This document shows positions 1-8,619 of a DNA stretch of 64,000 nt, in pieces. The stretch spans positions 30,211-94,210 of the forward strand of contig CANFQA010000005.1 in the NCBI GenBank assembly GCA_947449015.1, given 5' to 3'. Both the position numbers and the translations under genes were made by a program. Numbering within the stretch: position 1 is the first letter of the stretch; each line of letters starts with the position of its first letter. The notes under the pieces are model-generated. The model saw only the letters and a program-made list of their open reading frames with translations, was not told the DNA's origin and did not search any database. This DNA comes from Microthrixaceae bacterium. Lineage in GTDB: Bacteria > Actinomycetota > Acidimicrobiia > Acidimicrobiales > Acidimicrobilacustridaceae.

Positions 1-1
1 T

Positions 2-103
2 CTTCTCGTCGAAGCTGTGAACGGAGAGCGACTTCGAGAGGGCCTCATCGAGGCGGGACATCATCCAGTACTTCGGCCTCTCGATGGAACTGACCGTGGC
101 TGA
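2..103 (+). CDS. C-terminal fragment of an upstream gene (unidentified)
   Basis: An open frame enters from the left edge and ends with TGA at 101-103, encoding 33 residues that finish HPVLRPLDGTDRG. It overlaps the aroA start by 20 bases in another frame, which fits a translationally coupled partner. The 33 residues are too few to identify a family. A prephenate dehydrogenase or another aromatic-pathway gene would suit the neighbourhood, but that is only inference from position. Confidence 0.5.
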   Translation, partial: LLVEAVNGERLREGLIEAGHHPVLRPLDGTDRG

Positions 104-1403
104 GAGCGGAACAACCCTTCCCGATCCCTACTCGATGCAGCCGTTCAGTGGCCTCATTGACGCCGAAGTGAAGGTTCCTGGTTCGAAGAGCATCACCAAT
201 CGAGCGCTTCTGTGTGCGGCGTTGGCCGCGGGTACGAGCCGACTCGAAGGAGTACTTTTCGCGGACGACACCGAAGCCATGCTGAGTTGCATTCAGTCTC
301 TCGGGGCAACCGTGCGCATCGACCGGGAAAATTCGGTCGTGACTGTTGAAGGAACTGGCGGTTCCATCTCTCCGTCACCTGGGGCCCTCGATGCTCGCCA
401 GTCTGGAACCACAGCTCGGTTCATCGCAGCAGCGCTTGTGTTGTCGAGCGAGGGTCGCGTTCTTGATGCGTCATCACAAATGCGAGCCCGGCCGATGGAA
501 CCCACCATTGAGGCTCTGCGGATGCTGGGTGCGGAGGTCAACGAACTTGGAGTTCCCGGGCGTCTCCCTGTTTCAATTCGAGGATCGAGCCAGCAAGAAC
601 GTCCAACCCTTGTCCTGCCTGGTGATATCTCAAGCCAGTTCATCTCAGGGTTGTTGCTTGTTGCACCGTGCCTCGACCATGGCCTGCGACTTGAGCTCTC
701 GACCGATGCAGTTTCGGCCCCGTACCTCGCCATGACCGCGTCAGTCATGCGCAGCTTCGGCGCCCAGGTCAACGACGAGGAACCCGGAGTGTTCCTCGTC
801 GAGCCCGGGGGCTACACGGCCGTGAACTACCGGATCGAACCTGATGCTTCGGCAGCTTCTTACTTCTTCGCGGCGGCTGCGATCTGTGGTGGTCGAGTGC
901 TCATCAACGGACTTGGTGACAGCTCGATCCAGGGCGACATCGGCTTCGTCGATGTGCTCCGCGACATGGGAGCACTCGTTGAGCGAAACGCGACCTCAAT
1001 CAGCGTTCAAGGGAGTTCCCTCCGAGGGGTTGACGTCGATTTCTCAGCCATCTCTGACACCGCCCAAACCCTTGCTGCTGTCGCTACCTACGCGCAGGGG
1101 GTTACACGGGTGCGAGGAATTGGGTTCATCCGGGCCAAAGAAACCGACAGAATTGCCGCTGTTGTCACCGAATTGCGACGCTGCGGAATCGGAGCGGTAG
1201 AGACCGAAGATGGTTTTGAGATCACTCCGGCAACAGTGAAGGCCGCCACGGTGCATACCTACGATGATCACCGGATGGCTATGAGTTTTTCTCTGCTTGG
1301 TCTACGTTCATCGGGCATCAAGATCGCCGAACCTGCCTGTGTCACCAAGACGTTTCCCGGGTTCTTCGAAGTTCTCGAATCCATTCGTCCGGAGCACTCA
1401 TGA
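84..1403 (+). CDS. aroA: 3-phosphoshikimate 1-carboxyvinyltransferase (EPSP synthase)
   Basis: Sixth step of the shikimate pathway: transfers the enolpyruvyl group of PEP to shikimate-3-phosphate in the cytoplasm. The 439-residue length matches the family. Visible signatures are the N-terminal PGSKSITNRAL substrate-binding motif (about residues 32-42), SGTTARF (about 107-113), the RAKETDRI segment and the C-terminal DDHRMAMSFSLLGL motif. The ATG at 84 is used here; an in-frame GTG at 96 and ATG at 135 are alternatives because the first ~17 residues are not family-typical. The stop overlaps the cmk start (ATGA at 1400), so the two are probably co-translated. Confidence 0.96.
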   Translation: MELTVAESGTTLPDPYSMQPFSGLIDAEVKVPGSKSITNRALLCAALAAGTSRLEGVLFADDTEAMLSCIQSLGATVRIDRENSVVTVEGTGGSISPSPGALDARQSGTTARFIAAALVLSSEGRVLDASSQMRARPMEPTIEALRMLGAEVNELGVPGRLPVSIRGSSQQERPTLVLPGDISSQFISGLLLVAPCLDHGLRLELSTDAVSAPYLAMTASVMRSFGAQVNDEEPGVFLVEPGGYTAVNYRIEPDASAASYFFAAAAICGGRVLINGLGDSSIQGDIGFVDVLRDMGALVERNATSISVQGSSLRGVDVDFSAISDTAQTLAAVATYAQGVTRVRGIGFIRAKETDRIAAVVTELRRCGIGAVETEDGFEITPATVKAATVHTYDDHRMAMSFSLLGLRSSGIKIAEPACVTKTFPGFFEVLESIRPEHS

Positions 1404-2047
1404 ACGATTCACCGATGATCATCGCCATTGACGGACCCGCCGGTTCGGGGAAGTCCACTGTTGCTCGAGCGGTGTCCGAACGGGTGGGAATTCCTTATCT
1501 GGACACCGGTGCGATGTACCGATCCGTCGCCTTTGCCGCGCTGCGCGCTGGCGTCGATCCAGAAGACGCAGAGCAGGTCAGCAACTTGGCTCGAGAATTG
1601 GTACTGGTGATGCGACCGGACGGCACAGTTCTCGTCGACGGTGCTGATGCCACGATCGAGATCCGCGGACCGGAAGTCACCCGAGCAGTGAGCATTGTGG
1701 CTGCGAACCCCACCGTTCGGTCAGAGATGAGATCTCGCCAGCGTCAGTGGGCGCGTGAGCAGGGCGGGGGAGTGATGGAAGGACGCGATATTGGAACCGT
1801 TGTCTTTCCCGACGCCCGTTTGAAGGTGTATCTCGATGCGTCCCCCGAGATTCGTGCTGCTCGTCGCTCCAAGGAAGTTGCCGATCTGTCATACGAATCG
1901 GTGGCGTCCGATCTTGCGAGACGCGATGCGCTTGACCAGAACCGCGCCCACGATCCGCTGACTGTGTCAGAAGATGCATGTGTGATCGATACAAGCCACC
2001 TCAGTGTTGAGGAGATCGTCGACAGCATTTTGGAGCTGCTCGAATGA
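1400..2047 (+). CDS. cmk: Cytidylate kinase
   Basis: Phosphorylates CMP/dCMP to the diphosphates using ATP, in the cytoplasm. The 215 residues contain the P-loop IDGPAGSGKST (about residues 10-20), the CMP-contact segment YLDTGAMYRS, and EGRDIGTVVFPDA, a hallmark of bacterial CMP kinases. It is coupled by ATGA overlaps both to aroA upstream and to plsC downstream. aroA-cmk adjacency is common in bacteria, and in actinobacteria cmk typically lies just ahead of der, which also occurs 5 kb downstream here. Confidence 0.96.
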   Translation: MNDSPMIIAIDGPAGSGKSTVARAVSERVGIPYLDTGAMYRSVAFAALRAGVDPEDAEQVSNLARELVLVMRPDGTVLVDGADATIEIRGPEVTRAVSIVAANPTVRSEMRSRQRQWAREQGGGVMEGRDIGTVVFPDARLKVYLDASPEIRAARRSKEVADLSYESVASDLARRDALDQNRAHDPLTVSEDACVIDTSHLSVEEIVDSILELLE

Positions 2048-2832
2048 GTCGCGAGCCGCTGCACGTGCCCGCCGGTCACGAGAAGGGGGAGGTGATGAGC
2101 CGCTCCCAGAACCTCCTCTACAGCGTCGTTCGCGGAGCGATTCACCTTTACCTGCTGGCTTGGCATCGTCTGGAGATCATCGGCCTCGAGAATCTGCCGG
2201 AGTCTGGCTCCTACATCGTCTCGCCCATTCACCGCTCAAACCTTGATTCGCTGGTTATTTCGGCGATCACTCGCCGTCGTATGCGCTACATGGGCAAGGA
2301 ATCACTGTGGACCACCCGAATCACCGGTTGGTTCTTCTCAGCCATGGGTGGATTCCCCGTGCAGCGGGGTTCAGCCGATCGCGAGGCGCTCAAGGCTGCG
2401 CTCACCGTGGTCTCGCGCGGGGAACCATTGGTGATGTTTCCTGAAGGGACCCGTCAGAGCGGTCCGGTCCTTACTGAGTTCTTCGACGGACCCGCGTACG
2501 TTTCCTGCCGCAGCGGTGTACCCATCATTCCTGTTGGTCTCGGCGGCACCGAGGCGGCAATGACCAAAGGCTCCAAGATGATTCGCCCGGTCCGGATCAC
2601 GATCGTCGTGGGTGAGCCTCTCCATCCTGATGTGCCCACCGACGGCGGTCGCGTCCCCCGGAGGGCCATTCGTGAGCAGAGTTCTCGGCTCGGCGCTGCA
2701 ATCCAAGGACTCTTCGATGAGGCACAGTTGCGAGCTGGACGTCCCAACCCACCCCGATGGGCGACCGAGAGCGTTGCCCCACTCGGCGAAGATCCGACAG
2801 ATGTCGCCGACCCCTCCGAAGATGCGTCATGA
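2044..2832 (+). CDS. plsC: 1-acyl-sn-glycerol-3-phosphate acyltransferase
   Basis: Acylates lysophosphatidic acid to phosphatidic acid at the membrane in phospholipid synthesis. The 262 residues hold the catalytic HX4D motif HRSNLD (residues 63-68), the glycerol-phosphate-binding FPEGTR motif near residue 132, and the later P-I-I-P-V-G-L segment. The ATG at 2044 overlaps the cmk stop (ATGA); a second ATG at 2095 (MSRSQNLL) could equally be the start because the first 17 residues look unrelated to the family. The C-terminal ~30 residues are low-complexity and acidic. Confidence 0.92.
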   Translation: MSREPLHVPAGHEKGEVMSRSQNLLYSVVRGAIHLYLLAWHRLEIIGLENLPESGSYIVSPIHRSNLDSLVISAITRRRMRYMGKESLWTTRITGWFFSAMGGFPVQRGSADREALKAALTVVSRGEPLVMFPEGTRQSGPVLTEFFDGPAYVSCRSGVPIIPVGLGGTEAAMTKGSKMIRPVRITIVVGEPLHPDVPTDGGRVPRRAIREQSSRLGAAIQGLFDEAQLRAGRPNPPRWATESVAPLGEDPTDVADPSEDAS

Positions 2833-4012
2833 TTTACCCATGACACTTCTGGGGGAACACGGAACCGATCTCATCGATTCGATCTCTGCGGTGGTGACCG
2901 CAGAGGCTGGCTTGTGCGAGGAAGCACGAACCATGACCTCGAGCGTGGTCGACGCCATGTGGGAGAGCGGGCTCATGCGCTACATGAACCCTTCCGCTGC
3001 CGGTGGCACCGAACCATCCTTCGCAGAGATGCTTGAGATGTGGGAACGCATGGCCTGGCTCGATGGTTCCTTCGGTTGGATCGGCATCGCCAATCTGCCC
3101 TCAGCAGCTGCGGTTGCGGCATACCTCCCAGAGGTAGGCTTTCAGGAGGTCTTTGGTGGATCCGATCGGGTGACGCTCGCAGGACAGTTCGCTCCGAACG
3201 GCCAGGGCGTCAAGGTCGAGGGTGGCTACCGCATTTCCGGATCCTGGAACTTCGGCTCTGGCACCGGACACGCGGCCTATGTCTGCGCCGGATTCCTGCC
3301 GATAGACGATGGAAACTTCTGCTTCGACGCCAACGGCGAGATCTCGCTGATGGTCGCAGTCATTCCACGCGAGGAAATCACTTTTACTGACGGCTGGCAT
3401 GTGCAGGGCCTTCGAGGAACTGGTTCCTTCGATTACAACGTCGCAGAGCTCTTCGTGCCTGAGCACCGCACTTTTGATCTGTTTGCTCGTACGCCGAACC
3501 GGGGAGCATCACCCGCGTTCCATATGGGGCTCATGGCTATCACTGCTGCTGGGCATGCAGGCTGGGCACTCGGTGTCGCCAAAAGCATGCTCGACGATGT
3601 CCGCGACCTTGCGCTGGTGAAGGCTCGCATGGGCGATATGGAGACTCTTGCGCATAAAGCTTCGTTCCAGCGCGGGTACGCACATCATCTTGGGATGTGG
3701 CGAGCCGCCCAACTGCTTGTACTCGACACGTTTTCTCGGGTTGAAGCCGAAGTTGCAGCCGGAAACGAACTGACACCCACGATGCGTGCCGACACCCGAA
3801 TCGCCGCCACCTACGCAACGGAGGCATGTCGAGAGGTCGCTCAGTGGGCCCATCTTGCTGCCGGGACGACCGCCATTCGCCAGGGAAGCCGTCTTGAGCG
3901 AGCGTTCCGTGATCTCTACACCGGTACGCAGCACGCCTTCATCTCGGAGAAGACCTACCTCGACTCCGCACAGGTGCTGCTCGGTTTGGTCGAAGACCAA
4001 AGAGGTCTGTGA
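2822..4012 (+). CDS. Acyl-CoA dehydrogenase-family flavoprotein
   Basis: About 396 residues with the acyl-CoA dehydrogenase / group-D flavin hydroxylase fold. Visible features are an all-helical N-terminal half, a middle beta domain with VEGGYRISGSWNFGSGTGHA (the flavin-contact SGxWxFxSG pattern), GTGSFDYNVAELFVPEH and a helical C-terminal domain with many Arg/Ala. The SGSWNFGSG pattern is closer to HpaA/DszC-type monooxygenases than to classical beta-oxidation enzymes, so the substrate is unknown. Two starts are possible, ATG 2822 (overlapping the plsC stop by 11 bases) or ATG 2840; neither has a strong ribosome-binding site. The frame stays open upstream inside plsC, but that extension is a shadow. 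Confidence 0.82.
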   Translation: MRHDLPMTLLGEHGTDLIDSISAVVTAEAGLCEEARTMTSSVVDAMWESGLMRYMNPSAAGGTEPSFAEMLEMWERMAWLDGSFGWIGIANLPSAAAVAAYLPEVGFQEVFGGSDRVTLAGQFAPNGQGVKVEGGYRISGSWNFGSGTGHAAYVCAGFLPIDDGNFCFDANGEISLMVAVIPREEITFTDGWHVQGLRGTGSFDYNVAELFVPEHRTFDLFARTPNRGASPAFHMGLMAITAAGHAGWALGVAKSMLDDVRDLALVKARMGDMETLAHKASFQRGYAHHLGMWRAAQLLVLDTFSRVEAEVAAGNELTPTMRADTRIAATYATEACREVAQWAHLAAGTTAIRQGSRLERAFRDLYTGTQHAFISEKTYLDSAQVLLGLVEDQRGL

Positions 4013-4039
4013 GTCCGACCTCTCCGCGCTGCACAAGGG

Positions 4040-4588
4040 TTAACGCATTGTCGTTGCGGTGAGGCGACGAACCAGCGGCTCGAAATGTGAAAGCGGAAGC
4101 GTGTCGTAGTCAGGGTCGAACGCGATCTGATCCCAGTCATCCGCGAAGTGTTCGGCCAGATCGAATTGCTCAGAGGTCAGAGCCGGGCGGTGGTCCTCAC
4201 GAGCATCGGGATTGCCGCCGAAATGCGCGTAGTAGTGACGGCCTTGGAAATCCTGATGGACACGAATCATCTCGTAAACATCCGGACGAACGAACGGCTT
4301 AATCATCTCAGCAGCGATGGCGGGGTGATTCGTAACGCTGATTGCCTTACCGACGTCGTGCATGAGCGAGGCGAAGATGACCTCGTCATCGGCACCGGCT
4401 CGCTCCGCCAGCGTTGCGGTCTGCAGACAGTGGGTGAGTTGGTCAGTGCCGAACCCGTCGGTGATTTCAGCAAGTGACTCCAGAAGCATCAGCATCCGGT
4501 CGGCAACTCGACCCTGGTTCTCCGCTGTCCGGGCACCGATTTCCATCCACTGCTCGGCGGTTGATTCGTCCATTCGCGTGAAACTCAT
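4040..4588 (-). CDS. HD-domain metal-dependent protein (PhnZ-like)
   Basis: A 182-residue HD-superfamily protein. Visible are the metal-ligand histidine in LTHCLQTATLAERAGADD, the central HD pair in SLMHDVGKAIS, and further histidines in VHQDFQGRHYYAHFGG and a terminal D-W-D-Q-I-A-F-D-P-D-Y segment. The arrangement QxATLAxxAGADDxxxxAxLxHD is characteristic of the PhnZ-like HD oxygenase/hydrolase group rather than of (p)ppGpp hydrolases, but the substrate cannot be read from the sequence. The start is placed at MSFTRMDESTAEQ; upstream residues are out-of-family. It converges with the acyl-CoA-dehydrogenase-like gene. Confidence 0.8.
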   Translation of the reverse strand: MSFTRMDESTAEQWMEIGARTAENQGRVADRMLMLLESLAEITDGFGTDQLTHCLQTATLAERAGADDEVIFASLMHDVGKAISVTNHPAIAAEMIKPFVRPDVYEMIRVHQDFQGRHYYAHFGGNPDAREDHRPALTSEQFDLAEHFADDWDQIAFDPDYDTLPLSHFEPLVRRLTATTMR

Positions 4589-4622
4589 GTGCGAAGTCTG
4601 CCACTGACACCGTATCTGTGCG

Positions 4623-5675
4623 CTACCCCAGTGATGCCAACACGTCGCTGGCATGAACCGTGCGATCGTTGACTGGGGTGCGGTCGGCCACAGGCCCGCC
4701 GAGCATGAAGGTGCCAGCCACATCGACGGCGGTCATGAGCTCACGAAGGTTGCGAGGGGGCGGGAAATACTCGTCTTCCTCAGTCACCCGAACCTCTTCG
4801 ACTCCAAGGACAGGAGCCAAGCGTGCGATCACAGCCTCTACAAGTTCTTCGGGGGCTGAGGCCCCTGCAGTGACACCGACGACCCCGCTGAGATCATCGG
4901 GAAGTTCCTCAGCACCGTTGACTCTGTAGACCCGAGGGCACCCGGCATGTCGAGCGAGGCTTTCAAGCGCACGAGTGTTGGACGAGTTGGCGGACCCGAT
5001 CACAATGACAGCATCGCACCGGGGAGAAATTTCTAACAGTGCCGACTGGCGATTGGTGGTGGCGAAGCAGAGATCAGACCGTCCTGGAACCCACATGTCG
5101 GGGAAACGATCTCGAGTGGCGTCGAGAACATCGGCCCAGTCGCGATGACTGAGGGTGGTTTGCGCCAGAAGCGCCACTGGCTCCTCAAACGAGGGAAGCA
5201 TCGCCACTTCCTGGACGGATTCGACTCGATGGATGGAGTCAGGAGCTACAGCCATTGTGCCGACGGCCTCTTCGTGTCCTTCGTGACCGATGTACACAAT
5301 CTGGTAGCCCTTGCCAGCACGGACCTTCACTTCGTGATGCACCTTGGTAACCAGCGGGCAGACCGCATCAACGACATAGCCACCGTTTCGTTGGGCAGTT
5401 GCCACAACCTCCGGTGCCGATCCGTGCGCTGAGAGCATGACCGGGCTGCCGAGCGGCACCTCGTCAATGCTGTCGACGAAGATCACTCCGAGAGCCTCAA
5501 ACCGCTCGACGACACGTTGATTGTGAACGATCTCGTGGTAGCAGTACACAGGGGACTCGAAGGCCCTGACCATCCAGGCGAGAGCCTTAATTGCCATTTC
5601 GACCCCGGCACAGAATCCGCGTGGTGCAGCCAAAAGCACACGCTGCACTGAATCGGTTGTGGGGGAGGCGTCCAT
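4623..5675 (-). CDS. ispH: 4-hydroxy-3-methylbut-2-enyl diphosphate reductase
   Basis: Last step of the MEP isoprenoid pathway: reduces HMBPP to IPP and DMAPP with a 4Fe-4S cluster. The 350 residues show the three cluster cysteines C22 (APRGFCAGV), C106 (DAVCPLVTKVH) and C203 (DLCFATTNRQ). They also show the substrate-binding histidines in VHNQRVVE, SAHGSAPEV and GHEGHEEAVGT, and the SANSSNT and TAGASAPEE motifs. The start at 5675 (MDASPTTDSV) is preferred over the ATG at 5720. It leaves 35 bases to the divergent DUF512 gene and places a TAACCT element eight bases upstream. Confidence 0.96.
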   Translation of the reverse strand: MDASPTTDSVQRVLLAAPRGFCAGVEMAIKALAWMVRAFESPVYCYHEIVHNQRVVERFEALGVIFVDSIDEVPLGSPVMLSAHGSAPEVVATAQRNGGYVVDAVCPLVTKVHHEVKVRAGKGYQIVYIGHEGHEEAVGTMAVAPDSIHRVESVQEVAMLPSFEEPVALLAQTTLSHRDWADVLDATRDRFPDMWVPGRSDLCFATTNRQSALLEISPRCDAVIVIGSANSSNTRALESLARHAGCPRVYRVNGAEELPDDLSGVVGVTAGASAPEELVEAVIARLAPVLGVEEVRVTEEDEYFPPPRNLRELMTAVDVAGTFMLGGPVADRTPVNDRTVHASDVLASLG

Positions 5676-5696
5676 GGGCCTTGAGGTTACTGGCGG

Positions 5697-5702
5697 TAGC
5701 GT
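5697..5702 (+). promoter_or_regulatory. Putative -10 element (TAGCGT) of the DUF512 gene, near-leaderless
   Basis: TAGCGT lies eight bases upstream of the ATG at 5711, so transcription would begin at or next to the start codon. No conserved -35 box is evident. The ispH start on the other strand is 35 bases away, so both genes would share a compact divergent promoter. Confidence 0.4.
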
Positions 5703-5710
5703 GGTGGGCC

Positions 5711-7090
5711 ATGTCCGCACCTCTCGTGATCGCCGTTACTCCGGGATCGCCCGCCGCCCTCGCTGGGGTAGAACCCGGCGATGAGATTCTCGCGCTTAAT
5801 GGCGAGGTACCGCGAGACATCATCGAATACCGCCTTCTCACTGATGAGGCGGAGCTGACCCTCGATATCTCCCGAGGTGGTCTCGAACTGCAGCTTGAGA
5901 TGCTTAAGGCAGTGGGGGAGCCGCTTGGTGCCGAGATTCAATCGGCGCTATTCGATCAGGTACGAACCTGTGACAATCATTGCGAGTTCTGCTTTATCTA
6001 TCAGCTCCCCCCGGGCATGCGGCAGAGCTTGTATCTGAAAGATGACGATTATCGGTTGTCATTCCTGTACGGAAATTTCACGACACTCACGCGCTTTACC
6101 GAGGCCGATTTTGAGCGTGTCGTGACAGAGCGGATCTCACCGTTGCATGTCTCCATCCATGCGACTGATCCAGACATCCGATCGACACTTCTTCGTAACC
6201 GCCGGGGAGCGACAAGCTTGCGCTGGTTGCGCGCGCTCCTCGATCACGGCATCGAGATCCACGGACAGATCGTGGTGTGCCCTGATCGCAATAACGGTGA
6301 AATTCTTGATGACACGCTTGCCGGAATCCTCGATCAGTTCCCCGAACTGGCGAGTATTTGTGTCGTTCCACTCGGCGTGAGCCGTTACAACACCGAAGAG
6401 GCAATGCGGCCCCATACGCGCACAGAAGCACTCGATGTCGTGCGCACGGTTGAAGACTGGCAAGAAGTATTCCGTCTGACGCTTGGCCATCGACTCGTCT
6501 TCGCAGCTGATGAGTACTACCTGTTGGCCGATGTCGCATTCCCGGAGCCAGCGGCGTATGAGGGTTTCCCGATGCACGAGGACGGCGTGGGCATGGCTCG
6601 CACGTTTGAGTTGGAGTTCAACGGCGAAGTCGAGAGCCCCACCGGAGTCGCCACAGGATTCTTCGCTTGGGTGGATGGCGCGCCCCCTGAGGGTTACCGC
6701 GCCCCTCGATCCCTACCAGCACCTGATGGTGGGGGTCACACAGTGAGCCTCCGTCCGTCGGCTCGAGCTCCGATCGGTATCCTCACTGGCCCATACGGGG
6801 CTTCGATTCTCGGGCCGCTCGTCGCGGCGCTCCAGCGTGATGACATTCGCATTATTGAGGTCGAGAATCAGTATTTCGGGGGGAACACGGGGGTTGCGGG
6901 CCTCATGACCGGCTCCGACCTCGCTCGGACCCTTTCGGGAGAACCTGACGGTCACCGCTATCTTCTTCCCGACGTGTGTTTGTCTCAGGGTCGTTTCCTG
7001 GACGGAACCACCCCTGAGGATCTTCCTCGGCCGGTCGAAGTAGTTCCGACCGACGGCATCGCTCTTCGAGCGGCATTGGAGCAACGATGA
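5711..7090 (+). CDS. DUF512 / PDZ radical-SAM-like protein (TIGR03279-type)
   Basis: 459 residues in three parts. An N-terminal PDZ-like domain (about 1-60; PGSPAALAGVEPGDEILALNG) comes first. Then a radical-SAM-like core follows with the CX3CX2C cluster motif C87-C91-C94 (TCDNHCEFCFI). The C-terminal DUF512 domain carries YFGGNTGVAGLMTGSDLA. The biochemical function of this family is not established. Its stop overlaps the der start by ATGA (7087); linkage of this family to der is known, and the coupling suggests a role near ribosome assembly. The start at 5711 is chosen because PDZ homology begins immediately and a TAGCGT element precedes it; the open frame upstream overlaps ispH. Confidence 0.88.
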   Translation: MSAPLVIAVTPGSPAALAGVEPGDEILALNGEVPRDIIEYRLLTDEAELTLDISRGGLELQLEMLKAVGEPLGAEIQSALFDQVRTCDNHCEFCFIYQLPPGMRQSLYLKDDDYRLSFLYGNFTTLTRFTEADFERVVTERISPLHVSIHATDPDIRSTLLRNRRGATSLRWLRALLDHGIEIHGQIVVCPDRNNGEILDDTLAGILDQFPELASICVVPLGVSRYNTEEAMRPHTRTEALDVVRTVEDWQEVFRLTLGHRLVFAADEYYLLADVAFPEPAAYEGFPMHEDGVGMARTFELEFNGEVESPTGVATGFFAWVDGAPPEGYRAPRSLPAPDGGGHTVSLRPSARAPIGILTGPYGASILGPLVAALQRDDIRIIEVENQYFGGNTGVAGLMTGSDLARTLSGEPDGHRYLLPDVCLSQGRFLDGTTPEDLPRPVEVVPTDGIALRAALEQR

Positions 7091-8409
7091 GTACCGCGAC
7101 ACCACGCCAACTGCCAACTGTGGCGGTCGTTGGTCGTCCGAATGTCGGAAAGTCGACGCTCTTCAACCGCATCGTCGGACGACGGGAAGCCATCGTTGAG
7201 GAGAAGCCGGGCGTCACTCGAGATCGCAAAGAGATCGTGGCCGAATGGCAGGGATACGAGTTCACGCTTGTCGACACTGGCGGTTGGATGCCCGGTGGAT
7301 CGGAGCTCGACGCCAAGGTTTCGAAGCAAAGTGAACGAGCAATCCTCGACGCCGATGCAGTGCTGTTCGTCGTGGATGTCAACGTCGGCATCACCGAAGA
7401 AGACAGCAGAGTCGCACAGATTCTGCGAAAGCACGGACGACCTGTTCTTCTCATTGCAAATAAGGTTGACGACACCAACCGCGACGCAGCAGCTTGGGAG
7501 TTACTGGGGCTTGGCCTCGGCGACCCGGTTCTTGTGAGTGCGCTGCACGGTCGAGGCACCGGCGACATGTTGGACGCTCTGCTCCTCGTTTTGCCAGCTC
7601 TAGAGGTTGAAGAACCCGCTCCAACTGCTTTGCCTGAGGACAAGATTTTCTCGGTGGCCATCGTGGGACGCCCGAACGTTGGGAAGTCCACCCTCTTCAA
7701 TCGTCTTATTGGTGAAGACCGTTCCGTCGTCCACGACATGCCCGGCACCACCCGGGACGCGGTCGACACCATCGTCGAAACACCGGATGGTCCTGTGCGG
7801 TTCGTTGATACCGCCGGAATGCGTCGCCGGGCGAAGATCGACGAGGGAACTGAGTACTACTCGCTGGTGCGTGCCTTGCAGGCAATCGATCGGGCGGACG
7901 TTGCGTTGCTCGTCATTGATGCCACTGTTGGTGTCACCGCGCAGGATCAGCGTCTTGCCGAGCGCATCGATGCCGCTGGCTGCCCAGTGGTTGTGCTGCT
8001 CAATAAGTGGGAACTGCTTGATGCTGAGCAGCATGCAGAAGTTGGCTACCAAATCAGCCAGAAGCTCCATTTCATCGGTGAATCGCCCGTGCTGAAGATC
8101 AGCGCCCTCACGGGAAAGGGTGTGCACAGGCTGCTTCCTGCACTCTCAGGAACAATCGACGACTACCACCGCCGCATTCCGACCCGAAAAGTCAATCAGG
8201 TCCTGCGGGCAGCGCAGGCTGCACAACCTGCGCCTCATGGTGGACGGGTTCTGTATGCCACCCAGGGCGCTGTCGATCCGCCCACATTCACCCTGTTCGC
8301 CAACAAGGAACTTCCAGCCTCGTATCTGCGCTATCTCGAACGCTCTCTGCGTGAAGAATGCGGGTTCGGCGCGACACCTATCAAGTTGCGTGTTCGCAAG
8401 CGGGACTGA
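7087..8409 (+). CDS. der: Ribosome biogenesis GTPase Der (EngA)
   Basis: A double-GTPase needed for 50S subunit maturation. The 440 residues contain two G domains, each with its own P-loop GRPNVGKST (about residues 16-24 and 193-201), DTGG / DTAGM G3 motifs and NKVD / NKWE G4 motifs, followed by a C-terminal KH-like domain ending in IKLRVRKRD. The length is typical of the family. It overlaps the DUF512 gene by ATGA and is followed six bases later by the small zinc-ribbon gene. Confidence 0.97.
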   Translation: MSTATPRQLPTVAVVGRPNVGKSTLFNRIVGRREAIVEEKPGVTRDRKEIVAEWQGYEFTLVDTGGWMPGGSELDAKVSKQSERAILDADAVLFVVDVNVGITEEDSRVAQILRKHGRPVLLIANKVDDTNRDAAAWELLGLGLGDPVLVSALHGRGTGDMLDALLLVLPALEVEEPAPTALPEDKIFSVAIVGRPNVGKSTLFNRLIGEDRSVVHDMPGTTRDAVDTIVETPDGPVRFVDTAGMRRRAKIDEGTEYYSLVRALQAIDRADVALLVIDATVGVTAQDQRLAERIDAAGCPVVVLLNKWELLDAEQHAEVGYQISQKLHFIGESPVLKISALTGKGVHRLLPALSGTIDDYHRRIPTRKVNQVLRAAQAAQPAPHGGRVLYATQGAVDPPTFTLFANKELPASYLRYLERSLREECGFGATPIKLRVRKRD

Positions 8410-8415
8410 TGATCG

Positions 8416-8619
8416 ATGCCCTGGTGTGATGACTGCTCGAGATTCTGGAATCCCAACTCACTTCCACCGGATGGAACCTGCCCAACATGTGCGCGTCTCA
8501 TTGGTGACCCACCCAAGGTTCAGCGCGTGCCATGGCACTTCTGGGTCCTCGTGGTAGCAGCGGGTCTTTATCTTGGGTGGCGTGCCATCCAAGGCATCGA
8601 ATGGCTTCTAAGCAGATGA
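8416..8619 (+). CDS. Small zinc-ribbon membrane protein
   Basis: 67 residues. The N-terminal half carries two CXXC knuckles (CDDC at residues 4-7 and CPTC around 22-25), a likely zinc ribbon. The C-terminal half is one hydrophobic segment (HFWVLVVAAGLYLGW), a probable membrane anchor. It starts six bases after der and its stop overlaps the next gene's start (ATGA at 8616), so it sits in the der transcript. Function unknown; the topology suggests a cytoplasmic zinc ribbon tethered to the membrane. Confidence 0.7.
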   Translation: MPWCDDCSRFWNPNSLPPDGTCPTCARLIGDPPKVQRVPWHFWVLVVAAGLYLGWRAIQGIEWLLSR

